From assembly GCF_024714495.1 (NCBI RefSeq), contig NZ_JAMZMJ010000002.1, positions 186,001 through 250,000 of the forward strand: a stretch of DNA of 64,000 nt, given 5' to 3'. The translations under genes were made by a program, and so were the position numbers. Shown in pieces: positions 17,197 to 27,801 of this stretch. Origin of the DNA: Marinoscillum pacificum (GTDB taxonomy: Bacteria > Bacteroidota > Bacteroidia > Cytophagales > Cyclobacteriaceae). The notes beneath the pieces were generated by a model. That model was not told the DNA's origin. It searched no databases and saw only the letters and a list, made by a program, of their open reading frames with translations. Numbering within the stretch: position 1 is the first letter of the stretch; each line of letters opens with the position of its first letter.

Positions 17197-18915
17197 TTAT
17201 TCTAAAGAGAGCGTTTTGTTTGCCAAATCAACTGTGACCTTATAAGTTCCGTCTGTTCCATCAAAACTCATGTTGTCATCATTGTCATTAACAGCGGATA
17301 ACAGCTCATCAAGTCCTCCAGTGAAATAACTGGCACCAAATGAATCTGTCCAATTATCCAGTTCCTCGAAGAACCTGAAGGTAGCACCATTTGTAAAGGT
17401 TACATCCGTGGCCTCAAACACTCCATTACCCATATCAGTGAAAGCTGGTGAATTGCCAAATGTCCAACTCTGATCATCCCCAACCAGGTACAATGCGGCA
17501 GGATAAGCTGAGTAAGGCTCCACAATCACGGATTTATTACTAAATGACACTGTGATGGTATAAGTTCCTGTTGCTCCATTGAAGGAGAAATTGCCATCTG
17601 CATCACCAACTGCTCCAAGATCACTATCTACTTCAGTGAAATAATCAAAATTATAAGCGTCAGACCAATTGTCTAATTCTTCAAAAAATCGGAAAGTAGC
17701 CCCATTGGTAAAATCTGCAGTAGCTTCAAATGTTCCCCCTCCTAAGTCTGTGAATGTTGGAGAGTTGGCAAACGTCCAGCTTTGATCATCCCCTACTAAA
17801 TAAAGTGAAGTCGGATATGCCGATGCTACTTCAATAGTTACTGTAAAGTCATCTAAATCCACAGTTACCAGATATTCGGCTGTTTCACCAGCAAAAATGA
17901 TGTTATCATCTCCGTCACCTGCTTGCGTAAAGCTTTCAGGTAAGCTTCCTTCAGCAAAATAACCATACCCGAACTGTGTTGCATTCCAGTCGGCTTTCTC
18001 AAAAAATCTAAAAAACCCATCCTTTTGCAATACGGCTGTTCCTTCATATTTTCCACCACCTAAAAACTCAAGGGATGCTGCCTGTTGTAAATCCCAACCT
18101 TGACCATCTCCTATCACATATAAGGTAGGAAGCTCACTTTCTTCCATGGTGATGGTTTTGGCGTTTAGATTTATTGAAATTTTATAAACTCCTGAAGTGC
18201 CATCGAAAATAAAGTTGGAATCGCCATCTTCTCCATCAATTAAAGTGGATGGTAGAGTTCCTCCATCAAAATAGCTATATCCCCATTGCTCAGCATCCCA
18301 TGAAGGAGTTGCAAACATTCGGAATTTACCTCCATTGACAAACATACCAACAGCCTCATAAGTGCCAGGTCCAGTGCTGCTTACCTCAAGCGCATCACCT
18401 AGCACCCAACCTTGGGCATCACCAATGATGTATATTGGAGGAAATACCGCCAAATAAGGAGTGATAGATGTTGTTACCACATTGGAATAAACAGGCTCAA
18501 CATTTGCATTCACCGCTGACCGAATTCTAAACTTAACTTCTGATGCTACGTCTGGCTCTAAACCCAATCCAAGTAAAGTATTGTTCAACGATTGAATAGT
18601 GGGTGCTGCAGTCAAATCCTGCGTGGTAGCAATAGTTGTCGGTGCAGAAAAGTCTCCTGCTCCTAAATCCATTTGCAAGGTATAAGTTATCGATGCCTCA
18701 AATCCGAAATCTGGTGCATCCCAGGAAAACTCATTAAACACCTCTGATCTACTTTCAAAAGTGAATACATAGCTATCAGCAGAGGTATTGGCCAACGTAT
18801 TGGCTGCTACCTCATCTTTAATAGTAATTTTCTCAAAGTCCTCCTCACATGACATCCCAATGATTGATGTCACTAACAGCAAGACAAATGCTTTTATATA
18901 ATTAATCAGTTTCAT
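17197..18915 (-). CDS. SusE/SusF-like outer-membrane glycan-binding lipoprotein with four repeats
   Basis: 572 residues. Lipoprotein signal with Cys23 (IIGMSC). An N-terminal SusE-type domain (about 25-150) is followed by four starch-binding SusF-type repeats at about 159-257, 262-361, 368-465 and 471-571. Each opens with a LYLVGDDQSW-like strand and contains a FRFFEELDNW-like aromatic motif. Repeats 3 and 4 are nearly identical in their first halves, suggesting recent duplication. It should be a surface glycan-binding protein that holds galactan near SusC/SusD. It directly follows susD in the operon. The fold assignment is confident; the ligand is inferred from the enzymes downstream. Confidence 0.85.
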   Translation of the reverse strand: MKLINYIKAFVLLLVTSIIGMSCEEDFEKITIKDEVAANTLANTSADSYVFTFESRSEVFNEFSWDAPDFGFEASITYTLQMDLGAGDFSAPTTIATTQDLTAAPTIQSLNNTLLGLGLEPDVASEVKFRIRSAVNANVEPVYSNVVTTSITPYLAVFPPIYIIGDAQGWVLGDALEVSSTGPGTYEAVGMFVNGGKFRMFATPSWDAEQWGYSYFDGGTLPSTLIDGEDGDSNFIFDGTSGVYKISINLNAKTITMEESELPTLYVIGDGQGWDLQQAASLEFLGGGKYEGTAVLQKDGFFRFFEKADWNATQFGYGYFAEGSLPESFTQAGDGDDNIIFAGETAEYLVTVDLDDFTVTIEVASAYPTSLYLVGDDQSWTFANSPTFTDLGGGTFEATADFTNGATFRFFEELDNWSDAYNFDYFTEVDSDLGAVGDADGNFSFNGATGTYTITVSFSNKSVIVEPYSAYPAALYLVGDDQSWTFGNSPAFTDMGNGVFEATDVTFTNGATFRFFEELDNWTDSFGASYFTGGLDELLSAVNDNDDNMSFDGTDGTYKVTVDLANKTLSLE

Positions 18916-18933
18916 AATCTAAATGGGTTAAAA

Positions 18934-20487
18934 TCAGTAATCAGTATTCTGCTCAAGGTTCGGGTTTGCACCAATTTCTGTACTTGGAATTGGGAAAAGA
19001 TCTCTATGAGCTGCAGAAGGTGCTCCTTCCTGCACATTACCTTTCCATGGCCACAAGTAATCACCTCCTGTGAATACTCCAAAACGAATCAAGTCAGTTC
19101 TTCTATGACCTTCCCAAAACAACTCTCTTGCACGTTCATCTAAAATAAAATCAAGAGTCAACTCACCTGCCGTAATATTTCCTGACCCATCTCCAAATGC
19201 TCTTTCTCTCAATGCATTGATATAAGTTAGAGCCTGTGCAGTAGATCCACCAGTTCCACCTCTCAAAACAGCTTCAGCATACATCAGGTAGGCATCCGCC
19301 AATCGGAACATCGGCCAATCTGTATCTACCATCACTGGCTGATCACTATCCGATGGAGTTCCATCCAACTTTCTGTTTCTGAATTTGGTAATGGCATAGC
19401 CATCCGTAAACAATCCAATATCATTGATTTCCAATGACTGGCCGTCTGTCCAGAACAAAGCTCGTCCATCGTTATCCATATCAAACTTGTTGACCAAAGC
19501 AGAGGTGGTTCTCAAACCAGCCCATGCTTCTCCTGTGCCCATCAAGTCATAAGTGGGCATGGAGCCACCGATCTGTGCATGTAGTAAATACACCATTCCT
19601 CCATAGGTTTGCGTATTGATACCATCATAGGTAATTGGCAGAATCATTTCAGGACTCGTCTGATTATCTGCTACAAAATTGTGCATGTAATCAGGAGCTA
19701 AACTGTAGACTGAATTATTGATTTTGTCCAGAACTGCAATTGCTTCAGTATACTTCGGTTCATTGATATACACCTCAGCATTTAAATAAAGCTTAGCTAA
19801 AATCATCCATGAAGCAGCTTTATCTGCACGACCATACTCAAACTGAGGATCCCCCAAATCACTTTCTATTGCTACCAGTTCTGATTCGATATAGGCAAAT
19901 AAGTCAGCTCTCTGAATCTGCTCTGGGAAAAATGCTCCAGGCAGATCTTCTTCAGTAACAAACGATGGGTTGCCAAACATGTCTATTGCATGATAATAAG
20001 CAAGTGCTCTCAACAAACGAGCTTCTGCATGAAACTTGGAAATATCCGGATCATCATTTCCCGCAGTTGCTCTGATATATTCATTACACAAAGCCACGGA
20101 ATACATAATTCTTGAGTACATCGCTGCAATGAACACATCTGTTGCTGTCCATGTATGCCAATGTAAATCTTTAATGGTGGCATCATTCCATGAAAGTACT
20201 GCTTCGTCAGTAGTCAATTCCTGACAGTTCCAGTATTGTCTCAGGTAGTTTCCAAATCCTTCATCAATACCTTCAATATCTGGCTGCCCTGCTGGTCCTT
20301 GCTGGCCACTCAGTGCAAACGTAGCATAGAGTTTTGCTAATCCTTTTTTGTAATCTTCTACAGTTTCATAAACGTTAGCAGAAGTAATCAAATTCGGATC
20401 TATTGGCTCCACATCCAAATCATTCAAACATCCTGATAAGGAAATGAGCGTGAATACCAACACTAGTTGTATTAAATATTTTTTCAT
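18934..20487 (-). CDS. SusD-like outer-membrane lipoprotein (RagB/SusD family)
   Basis: About 517 residues from the ATG at 20487; an upstream GTG at 20499 would add MKRI but places the signal peptide less well. The lipobox cysteine is residue 20 (SLSGC). TPR-like helices follow with family motifs such as EARLLRALAYYHAIDMFGNP, YLMYAEAVLRGG and DERARELFWEGHRRTDLIRF, and the C-terminal PIPSTEIGANPNLEQN segment. SusD forms the lid of the SusC porin and binds oligosaccharide. It lies 7-20 bp after susC. The substrate is inferred to be beta-1,4-galactan fragments. Confidence 0.95.
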   Translation of the reverse strand: MKKYLIQLVLVFTLISLSGCLNDLDVEPIDPNLITSANVYETVEDYKKGLAKLYATFALSGQQGPAGQPDIEGIDEGFGNYLRQYWNCQELTTDEAVLSWNDATIKDLHWHTWTATDVFIAAMYSRIMYSVALCNEYIRATAGNDDPDISKFHAEARLLRALAYYHAIDMFGNPSFVTEEDLPGAFFPEQIQRADLFAYIESELVAIESDLGDPQFEYGRADKAASWMILAKLYLNAEVYINEPKYTEAIAVLDKINNSVYSLAPDYMHNFVADNQTSPEMILPITYDGINTQTYGGMVYLLHAQIGGSMPTYDLMGTGEAWAGLRTTSALVNKFDMDNDGRALFWTDGQSLEINDIGLFTDGYAITKFRNRKLDGTPSDSDQPVMVDTDWPMFRLADAYLMYAEAVLRGGTGGSTAQALTYINALRERAFGDGSGNITAGELTLDFILDERARELFWEGHRRTDLIRFGVFTGGDYLWPWKGNVQEGAPSAAHRDLFPIPSTEIGANPNLEQNTDY

Positions 20488-20506
20488 GATTCGTTTCACT
20501 TTTGGA

Positions 20507-23464
20507 TTAGAAGTTCAGATTTACACCCAATAAGAATGTTCTCGGTCTAGGGTAGATGTTATTGTCTATTCCACCGTTTACCTCTGGATCAATTCCTGAA
20601 TAGTTGGTTATAATAAAGGCATTCTGAACAGTGGCACTTACTCGGGCTTCAATTGGCCCCAGGTTAGTGAAGGTGTACCCTAAACTAATATTGTCCATCT
20701 TGAAGAATGATGCGTTCTCAATAAACATATCAGACCAGTATTGTGGATTCACAAAACCACGCTCAGCTGCCGCTGAATTGATGTTAGTGAAATATCCTGT
20801 ACTAACATACAGACCTGAAAGCGTCGCTCCAGACTGCACGTTATTGTATACATAATTGTTAAGGCTGAATCTACCAGAGAAGGAGAAATCAAATTGCTTG
20901 TAATTCGCTCTTGAATTCACTCCAATCAACATATCAGGTGCCGGGCTTTTGTAGTGATACTTGTTAAGCTCGCTACTGATCACCTCTCCTGTTCCGCCTG
21001 TTCTATTCACATACAAGCCTTCTATTGGATCTCCATTGCTCTCATAAACCTGCTGGAATACATAGAAAGAATTAGCTGGATAACCTACCGTGTGGATCTG
21101 TATATTATTACCTACTCCACCACTGATCCCACCAACAGCTACTCCCTGATAATCAGGATCATCCGTTTTAGTCAACTTAGTAATCTCATTCACATTTCTA
21201 GTAATGTTTACTCCTGCATTCCAGGTAAAATCTTTAGTAGAAACAGGTACTCCAGTCAAGCTAACTTCAAACCCTTTGTTTTCCATGTTACCAACATTGG
21301 TCACCAAATAGTTGGAGAAGTTGCTTCCACCAGCGATAGGAATTCTATTGATCAGGTCTGTGGTGTTTCGTTGATACACTTCCACTGAACCATAAATCCG
21401 GTCTTTCAAAAACCCGAAATCCAGACCTACGTTGATCGTAGTTGTTTCCTCCCATTTGATATTGGCATCGTATGGATCAGGTCTTAAAGTAGATATAAAC
21501 TCATTGCCAAACTGGTATGATGCACCTCCTGTACTCTCACGGTATACCGGAAGCGCAGGGTATTGATTAGAGGTTACATCTTGCTGGCCAGTGATACCAT
21601 ATCCAGCACGAAGTTTCAGGTCTGAAACAACCGTGGCACTAGACATAAATGCTTCCTGATTGATTTTCCATCCTAGCGCTAGAGATGGGAACAATCCCCA
21701 TTGATTGTCACCAATAAATCTGGAAGAACCATCATTTCGCAAGGTTGCTGTTACGAGGTATTTATCAGCAAGAACGTAATTTAACCTTCCAAAGAAAGAG
21801 ATCAGATAGTTTTCATTTTTGAACTGAGTGTTTTGACGTACCTGAGTTTCGTCTCCATTTCTATCAAATGTACTTCCCTCTCTAGAAAAATGCTGCCAGG
21901 AATAACCTGTAGTGAATTGCACATTATGATCACCCACTTCTTTTTTATAGGCCAAATAGAAATCGAGTAATTCAGAAGAATTATCCGCGGTGTAATCCAG
22001 TAGTCTTCCATTCCCGCCTGCATAGTCTCTATAAGTCCAGGTCATACCTGGTAGTGCATCATCTATACCATCTGTACTTGACTTATCAAGCCCAACATTA
22101 AGATTAGCACTCAAATCTTTGAAGAATGGCAAAGTATAATCAAGCTGCACATTTCCGATGAATCGATTCAAGTCTGCCACGTTATTTCTTAGCTCCAACA
22201 TAGCCACCGGGTTACTCACAAAGGTGATTGGCAATCCGTCAGCATCGGTAAAGGCAAAGAACCCACCGAACTCATCGTTTCCGCTATAAATAGGTTGAGT
22301 AGGATCATAACCTACTGCAGACCCTACCGCACCAGGGTCTCCAAAATTGGTCTTAGAGAAACTTTGTTTGGCATTTAAGTTCACCTTCAATGACTTATTG
22401 AAGAACTCTGGGTTAAGATTAACAGCGAATGAGTGACGTTTAGTGTAAGTTGTTTCCAAAACACCCTGTTGATCTGTATATCCATAGGAAATTCTATAAG
22501 GGACATCTGCAACTGCACCTGAAGCGTTGATGTTGTGATCATGTGAAATCGCAGTTCTGAAGATTTCACTTTGCCAATCGGTATTTGCATTGCCAAGTAA
22601 GTCTACCGCATCCTGGTTGATACCACTAAACCCTTGCTCATTGAGTCCAGTTACAAGTTCTCTGTACTCATCACCAGTTAATACATCTACATATTCTATC
22701 GGCTGAGCTACAGATACTTTCGCATTGTAATTGAACTTTGGCTTTCCACTTTGTCCTTTTTTGGTGGTAATGATGATTACACCATTAGAAGCTCTTGCTC
22801 CATAGATAGCCGTCGCAGATGCATCTTTGAGCACCGTGAAGGTTTCAATATCATTGGGATTGATAGTAGCAAGTGGATTAGATGTGCCACTTACATTGCT
22901 ATTGTCCACAGGGAATCCATCAATAACTATCAGTGGATCATTGTTAGCACTGATCGAAGAACCACCTCTAATTCTAATGGTTGCTCCTGCGCCTGGTGCT
23001 CCACTGTTGGAGGTTACCTGCACCCCAGCCACTCTACCTACAAGTAGATCCTGCGGAGAGGACAACACACCTTTATTGAAATCTTTGGAATCTACTGTAG
23101 CTACTGCTCCGGTAAGATCTTCTTTCTCAACCTGACCATAACCAATTACTACAATTTCATTCAATTCAGTAAGATCCAGATTCAATGTCACATTGATGAC
23201 TGAATTGCTACCCGCTATCACTTCCTGGGTTTGATATCCCACAAAAGAGAAAGTCAATGTAGTTCCATCCTCCGGCACAGAGATGGTATAATTACCCTCT
23301 ATGTCCGTGATGGTTCCATTAGTGGTTCCTTTTTGCAGAATGGTAACTCCTGGAAGTGGGAAGTTATCATCTGAAGAAATAACCTTACCTGATATCTGCC
23401 GTTGGGCCAAAAGCCAACTGCAACTCATCAAAGAAAGGGCAATTAATAAAGTATACTTTTTCAT
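20507..23464 (-). CDS. SusC/RagA TonB-dependent outer-membrane transporter
   Basis: 985 residues. Signal peptide (about 1-20), a carboxypeptidase-like regulatory domain (about 23-105; GKVISSDDNFPLPGVTILQKGT), the TonB-box region ELNEIVVIGYGQVEKEDLTGAV (about 112-133), a plug (about 115-230, with GAPGAGATIRIRGGSSI and SATAIYGARASNGVIIITTKKG), and a 22-strand barrel ending in PRTFLLGVNLNF. It imports oligosaccharides with the SusD partner using TonB energy. It is the first gene of the PUL1 operon, divergent from the HTCS gene, with a 216-bp shared upstream region. Confidence 0.95.
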   Translation of the reverse strand: MKKYTLLIALSLMSCSWLLAQRQISGKVISSDDNFPLPGVTILQKGTTNGTITDIEGNYTISVPEDGTTLTFSFVGYQTQEVIAGSNSVINVTLNLDLTELNEIVVIGYGQVEKEDLTGAVATVDSKDFNKGVLSSPQDLLVGRVAGVQVTSNSGAPGAGATIRIRGGSSISANNDPLIVIDGFPVDNSNVSGTSNPLATINPNDIETFTVLKDASATAIYGARASNGVIIITTKKGQSGKPKFNYNAKVSVAQPIEYVDVLTGDEYRELVTGLNEQGFSGINQDAVDLLGNANTDWQSEIFRTAISHDHNINASGAVADVPYRISYGYTDQQGVLETTYTKRHSFAVNLNPEFFNKSLKVNLNAKQSFSKTNFGDPGAVGSAVGYDPTQPIYSGNDEFGGFFAFTDADGLPITFVSNPVAMLELRNNVADLNRFIGNVQLDYTLPFFKDLSANLNVGLDKSSTDGIDDALPGMTWTYRDYAGGNGRLLDYTADNSSELLDFYLAYKKEVGDHNVQFTTGYSWQHFSREGSTFDRNGDETQVRQNTQFKNENYLISFFGRLNYVLADKYLVTATLRNDGSSRFIGDNQWGLFPSLALGWKINQEAFMSSATVVSDLKLRAGYGITGQQDVTSNQYPALPVYRESTGGASYQFGNEFISTLRPDPYDANIKWEETTTINVGLDFGFLKDRIYGSVEVYQRNTTDLINRIPIAGGSNFSNYLVTNVGNMENKGFEVSLTGVPVSTKDFTWNAGVNITRNVNEITKLTKTDDPDYQGVAVGGISGGVGNNIQIHTVGYPANSFYVFQQVYESNGDPIEGLYVNRTGGTGEVISSELNKYHYKSPAPDMLIGVNSRANYKQFDFSFSGRFSLNNYVYNNVQSGATLSGLYVSTGYFTNINSAAAERGFVNPQYWSDMFIENASFFKMDNISLGYTFTNLGPIEARVSATVQNAFIITNYSGIDPEVNGGIDNNIYPRPRTFLLGVNLNF

Positions 23465-23530
23465 AAGCCATCATTTGGTATTCTGTTGCAATATTTTAGG
23501 TTTGAAATGTGGTGATAAAAGTAGGTAGGG

Positions 23531-23556
23531 AGATAATTATCAAAGGACAATTATCT
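23531..23556. promoter_or_regulatory. Candidate operator: 26-bp dyad between susC1 and HTCS1
   Basis: AGATAATT (23531-23538) and AATTATCT (23549-23556) form a perfect inverted repeat with a 10-base spacer. The same stretch also reads as a direct repeat AATTATC at 14-bp spacing. It sits about 67 bp upstream of the susC start and 125 bp upstream of the HTCS start, where a PUL activator site is expected. No clean Bacteroidota promoter consensus was found beside it. Binding is inference. Confidence 0.35.
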
Positions 23557-23680
23557 TACACGGACTAGCACAAATCTTACATTGGTATCAAAATCAATTA
23601 TTTTAAGCTATTTAAATCATATTTATTTACAAATTTGAAGTAATAGCTCACTTGGTTTTAAAAATTCCTCCAATCGGTAC

Positions 23681-26600
23681 ATGAGGCTGAAGACAAACAT
23701 AAAATTGACTTTTTCCGTGATATGGCTCCTAACCTCAGGAGTCCTCTTTGCGCAAGAAACGTCTACATTTTTCACCAACTTAACCGTACGAGATGGCTTG
23801 TCTTCAAACATCATTGCATGTATCGAGCAAGATCAATACGACTTCATTTGGGTAGGTACTGGAAGTGGACTATCACGATTTGACGGTTATGAATTTCTTA
23901 CGTTTAAGAAAGAAGCCGTTGCTAACAGTTTGCCATCCAATGAACTCAGCACGCTACTTGCCGATGATGACGTACTGTGGGTAGGCACCTGGCACGGCCT
24001 ATGCCAAATGAATATCAAAACCTTCGAGATCACACGCATTGATTTGGGTGGAGATGTGGCGATAAGAACCCTACTCAAATCAGAAAACAAACTTTGGATA
24101 GGAACCAATTCTGGTTTGTTTGAATATGATCTCAATCATAACACTTATACCAAACACACCACCGCTTCCAGTAATCTCAGCCATAACACCGTACGATCTC
24201 TACATGAAGATGAAGATCGTAATCTTTGGGTGGGAACCTATGATGGACTTAATCTGCTAACTAAAGATTCTGCTAAATTCACACAAATCACACTGCCACG
24301 TGATGATTCAGACGGTCCGGACAACCTGCTGGTATTAGACATTAAGCAATCAAAAGATCAACTTTGGCTTGGAACAGAGGTTGGGTTATTTCAAGGAACG
24401 GAGAGGGAGTCATTCAAAAAAGTAAAAGCCAACTTTAGCAATCAGGTAATCAAATGCATCTATCAAGATCAAAAAGAAAACCTGTGGTTAGGGACAGACT
24501 TTGGCCTGAATGTGTACTCTCCATCGGACAACTCAATATCAACCCAGTTTCACAATCCTAAACTCAGCTATTCCATTGCCAATAATGTGATATGGCAAAT
24601 ATTTAAAGATCGATCTGGGGTCCTATGGTTTGTTACCTCTAATGGATTGAGTAGAATGAACCTTGATGGAAATTTCTACACGTATCATGAAGTCTCCAGG
24701 TTTTCCGGAGATCAATTAATTGGCAATCAAGTCAAGGCCATATTATCCGATTCTCAAGACAATTTATGGATTGGAACACAAGGAGGTGTCATTAAAACGG
24801 ACATTGAGACCGGCGAACAAGTCATTTTCGATTCCAACATTAGCAACGAAAGACAACTGCTATTAAATAATGTCTTTGCTCTGGAGGAAGATGAACAACA
24901 CAGAATATGGATAGGCTCCGCTGGTGGGATCAACATTTGGGATGAGCAGCTAAAAAAAATGTATTCCATCACTGCTAGTTCCCAAAATGGATTGAGTAGT
25001 AATTACATCGCTCACCTAACTAAATCGCCGGAAGGAAAAATATGGGTAAGTGCTTGGGAAGGTGGTTTGTACGAAGTTAATGGTGATTTTCATGAACCAA
25101 ATGAACTTCAATTTGAATCCATCGCAGAAATTAGCAATGTTTCAGAAAAAGTAGTCCATGGAGGTAATGCCATTTGGCTCATTGAGTTTGATCAACTGTA
25201 TCGTGTGGACGAAAAAACCAAAGAAAGACAGTTAGTATCCTCATTTACAGAAGTTGCCAAACAACAAATGATCTACAGCTTGTATTATTCATCCAGTGGT
25301 TCCATATGGGCTGGCACACTAAATGGATTGATAGAATATAACACCAACACTCATCTAAGTAAATTCCATCAAGTACTCACAGGCTCTGATGTAATTGTCA
25401 GTAGTATCATAGAAGACCATGCTGGAAATATCTGGAGCACCTCCAATACCTCTATTCACAGATTATCTCCTACCGGAGAGCTGACCATTTTCCCATTGGA
25501 TAAAGATTTGCCCTTAAAAAGTTTTTATTACGGCTGTGCGGCAAGAAACAGCACTGGAGAGCTACTATTTGGTGGAGACAATGGGTATATCTCAATTGAT
25601 CCATCCAAAGCACAACCGAATGATTATGAACCATCAGTCTATATTACCAGCCTGCAAATCAATAATACGAAAATCAATGTGGGTGATAGTTTGAATAACA
25701 GCCCAGTTCTGACAAAGGATATCAGTTTTACTGATGCCATAGAACTTGAGTATGATCAGCGATCTGTCACATTAGAGTTTTCCTCTTTACATTTTTGGCA
25801 GCCAGACATGAATGTTTATGCCTACATGCTCGAGGGAGTCGACACGGACTGGAAATATGTGTCAGGCAGAAAAAACTTTGCAGTCTACTCAAGTCTTCAA
25901 CCGGGAACTTACAACTTTCAAGTGAAGGGGAGCAACAATTATGGCGTAATGTCTGATCAGCTTACTTCCCTATCGATCACTATCAACCCACCACTCTTAC
26001 TCAGCAAATCCTTCATTATACTATACATGCTACTTGCTGCAGTAATCACCTTCCTTGGTTTGCGCTTTTATTCATCAAGGGTCAGACTGCAGAACGAACT
26101 GCGCATTACCAGGCTGCAAAAAGACCATGCAGAAGAGCTGGAGCAAACCAAAGAGCTGTTTTTCACTAACATTTCTCATGAGCTTAGGACTCCTATTAGC
26201 TTAATTCTACCTCCGATACATGAAATACAAAATCATGGCAAACTTGATGACCAGAGCCGGCGCCTTATTTCACTAGCAGAGAAAAACAGTGTGCGGCTGT
26301 TGAAACTAGTTAATCAAATTCTAGACTTCAACAAACTAGAAAGTGAGACGCTACAGCTCAAAGTTGCTCCAGTTGAATTGGTCCAATTCTGCAAAGAGGT
26401 ATTTGATCTTTTTATTGATCAGGCAAATAGGCATCAAATTGAATTTGAGTTTACAAATAACATAGCAAGTCAAATGGTTTGGGTTGATATAGAAAAGGTA
26501 GAAACCATTCTTTTCAACCTTCTGTCCAACGCATTCAAATTCACTAAAGAAAATGGCCGTATAACGCTGGAAATAAGTTTAGATTCAGCGCATTTTAAAG

Positions 26601-27709
26601 AAGGAGCTATCTTAATCGCTGTAAAGGATACAGGCGTTGGAATCTCCAGTTCAGATCAAAAAAAGATTTTCGATCGCTTTTATCAAGCTGAAGAAGGCAA
26701 GAAACTTGACTCTAGCAGTGGTATTGGACTGACTCTGGCATCTGAATATGTTGAATTACACCATGGAGAGATTAAAGTCGATTCTCAGGTTAACCAGGGA
26801 ACTACCTTCACTGTATGGCTGCCTCTTGGCAAGTCTCACTTACCTATAGATTCTCAGTCGGAAACATCTGTCGAATTAAGAGCAACTCGTTCTATATACC
26901 CCAAAAACCAGGAAAACAAAACCTACCAACTGGATCTAGACACTGATAAACCAACAATTCTTTTGGTTGAGGACAACCGTGATGTCATTGACTTTATTCG
27001 AACAAGCCTGGAACACTCATACAATTTTGTAACAGCGGAAAATGGTGCCGAGGGGATTGAAAAAGCTAATAACTTCATGCCCGAACTAATCATTTCAGAC
27101 ATCATGATGCCGGTAATGGATGGACTCGAATTGTGCAAGAAAATCAAAAGCAACCCGAAAACAAGTCATATTACGCTGATTCTGCTAACTGCTAAAAGTA
27201 TGGAATCCAATAAGCTGGAAGGTGTACGCCATGGAGCTGATGTATACCTAACCAAACCTTTCGAAATACCTTTATTGGATGCGCATATCAGCAATCTCAT
27301 ATCCAGAAAGAAAGAACTTACTTCTTATATAAGGTCTGAATTCCTAACTCTACAGGAGGCTCCCGATGCTGAAGACAACCGTGAGAACAAATTCCTGAAA
27401 AAGGTCATCGACCTGATAGAAGTCAACATCAGTGACCCGGATTTTGGTGTTGAACAAATCAGTAAAGAGGTGGGCATGAGTAGCACTCACTTGTACCGTA
27501 AACTCAAAGCGCAAACCGGGCTATCTGCTCAGGATATCATCAAAAAATATAGAATTAAAAAGGCGTCATTGCTCTTGAAAAACAATGAAGGAAACGTATC
27601 TGAAACCATGTACAAAGTGGGTTTTTCCAGTGCTTCATATTTTTCCAAGTGCTTTAAGGCAGAATTCGGAGTAACACCAAAAGAATATCAAAGACAAGTA
27701 AATGCTTAA
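23681..27709 (+). CDS. Hybrid two-component system regulator (HTCS) of PUL1
   Basis: 1342 residues that join a whole two-component system. Signal peptide (about 1-24); periplasmic double beta-propeller of Reg_prop repeats (about 30-690) with recurrent WVGT and LWIGT motifs; Y_Y_Y domain (about 700-775); one membrane segment (about 780-800); histidine kinase with phosphorylated His833 in FFTNISHELRTP, and the ATP-binding N and G boxes; receiver domain with Asp1140 in IISDIMMPVMDG and Lys in TKPFEIP; C-terminal AraC-type HTH (about 1245-1342). In characterised systems the propeller binds a specific oligosaccharide directly. Here that is probably a galactan fragment, activating the divergent susC operon. 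Confidence 0.93.
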   Translation: MRLKTNIKLTFSVIWLLTSGVLFAQETSTFFTNLTVRDGLSSNIIACIEQDQYDFIWVGTGSGLSRFDGYEFLTFKKEAVANSLPSNELSTLLADDDVLWVGTWHGLCQMNIKTFEITRIDLGGDVAIRTLLKSENKLWIGTNSGLFEYDLNHNTYTKHTTASSNLSHNTVRSLHEDEDRNLWVGTYDGLNLLTKDSAKFTQITLPRDDSDGPDNLLVLDIKQSKDQLWLGTEVGLFQGTERESFKKVKANFSNQVIKCIYQDQKENLWLGTDFGLNVYSPSDNSISTQFHNPKLSYSIANNVIWQIFKDRSGVLWFVTSNGLSRMNLDGNFYTYHEVSRFSGDQLIGNQVKAILSDSQDNLWIGTQGGVIKTDIETGEQVIFDSNISNERQLLLNNVFALEEDEQHRIWIGSAGGINIWDEQLKKMYSITASSQNGLSSNYIAHLTKSPEGKIWVSAWEGGLYEVNGDFHEPNELQFESIAEISNVSEKVVHGGNAIWLIEFDQLYRVDEKTKERQLVSSFTEVAKQQMIYSLYYSSSGSIWAGTLNGLIEYNTNTHLSKFHQVLTGSDVIVSSIIEDHAGNIWSTSNTSIHRLSPTGELTIFPLDKDLPLKSFYYGCAARNSTGELLFGGDNGYISIDPSKAQPNDYEPSVYITSLQINNTKINVGDSLNNSPVLTKDISFTDAIELEYDQRSVTLEFSSLHFWQPDMNVYAYMLEGVDTDWKYVSGRKNFAVYSSLQPGTYNFQVKGSNNYGVMSDQLTSLSITINPPLLLSKSFIILYMLLAAVITFLGLRFYSSRVRLQNELRITRLQKDHAEELEQTKELFFTNISHELRTPISLILPPIHEIQNHGKLDDQSRRLISLAEKNSVRLLKLVNQILDFNKLESETLQLKVAPVELVQFCKEVFDLFIDQANRHQIEFEFTNNIASQMVWVDIEKVETILFNLLSNAFKFTKENGRITLEISLDSAHFKEGAILIAVKDTGVGISSSDQKKIFDRFYQAEEGKKLDSSSGIGLTLASEYVELHHGEIKVDSQVNQGTTFTVWLPLGKSHLPIDSQSETSVELRATRSIYPKNQENKTYQLDLDTDKPTILLVEDNRDVIDFIRTSLEHSYNFVTAENGAEGIEKANNFMPELIISDIMMPVMDGLELCKKIKSNPKTSHITLILLTAKSMESNKLEGVRHGADVYLTKPFEIPLLDAHISNLISRKKELTSYIRSEFLTLQEAPDAEDNRENKFLKKVIDLIEVNISDPDFGVEQISKEVGMSSTHLYRKLKAQTGLSAQDIIKKYRIKKASLLLKNNEGNVSETMYKVGFSSASYFSKCFKAEFGVTPKEYQRQVNA

Positions 27710-27801
27710 ATGCAATTATCCTTTAGACATCATTAGAAATAAAGATATCTCCTCTTCATGAACAATAGTCGGACTCTTCTCTGCATTGGAAACAAGACCA
27801 A

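Noticed and set aside
20954-21388. 144-codon plus-strand frame
   Set aside because: Antisense to the susC gene barrel region; composition is a shadow of the real frame.
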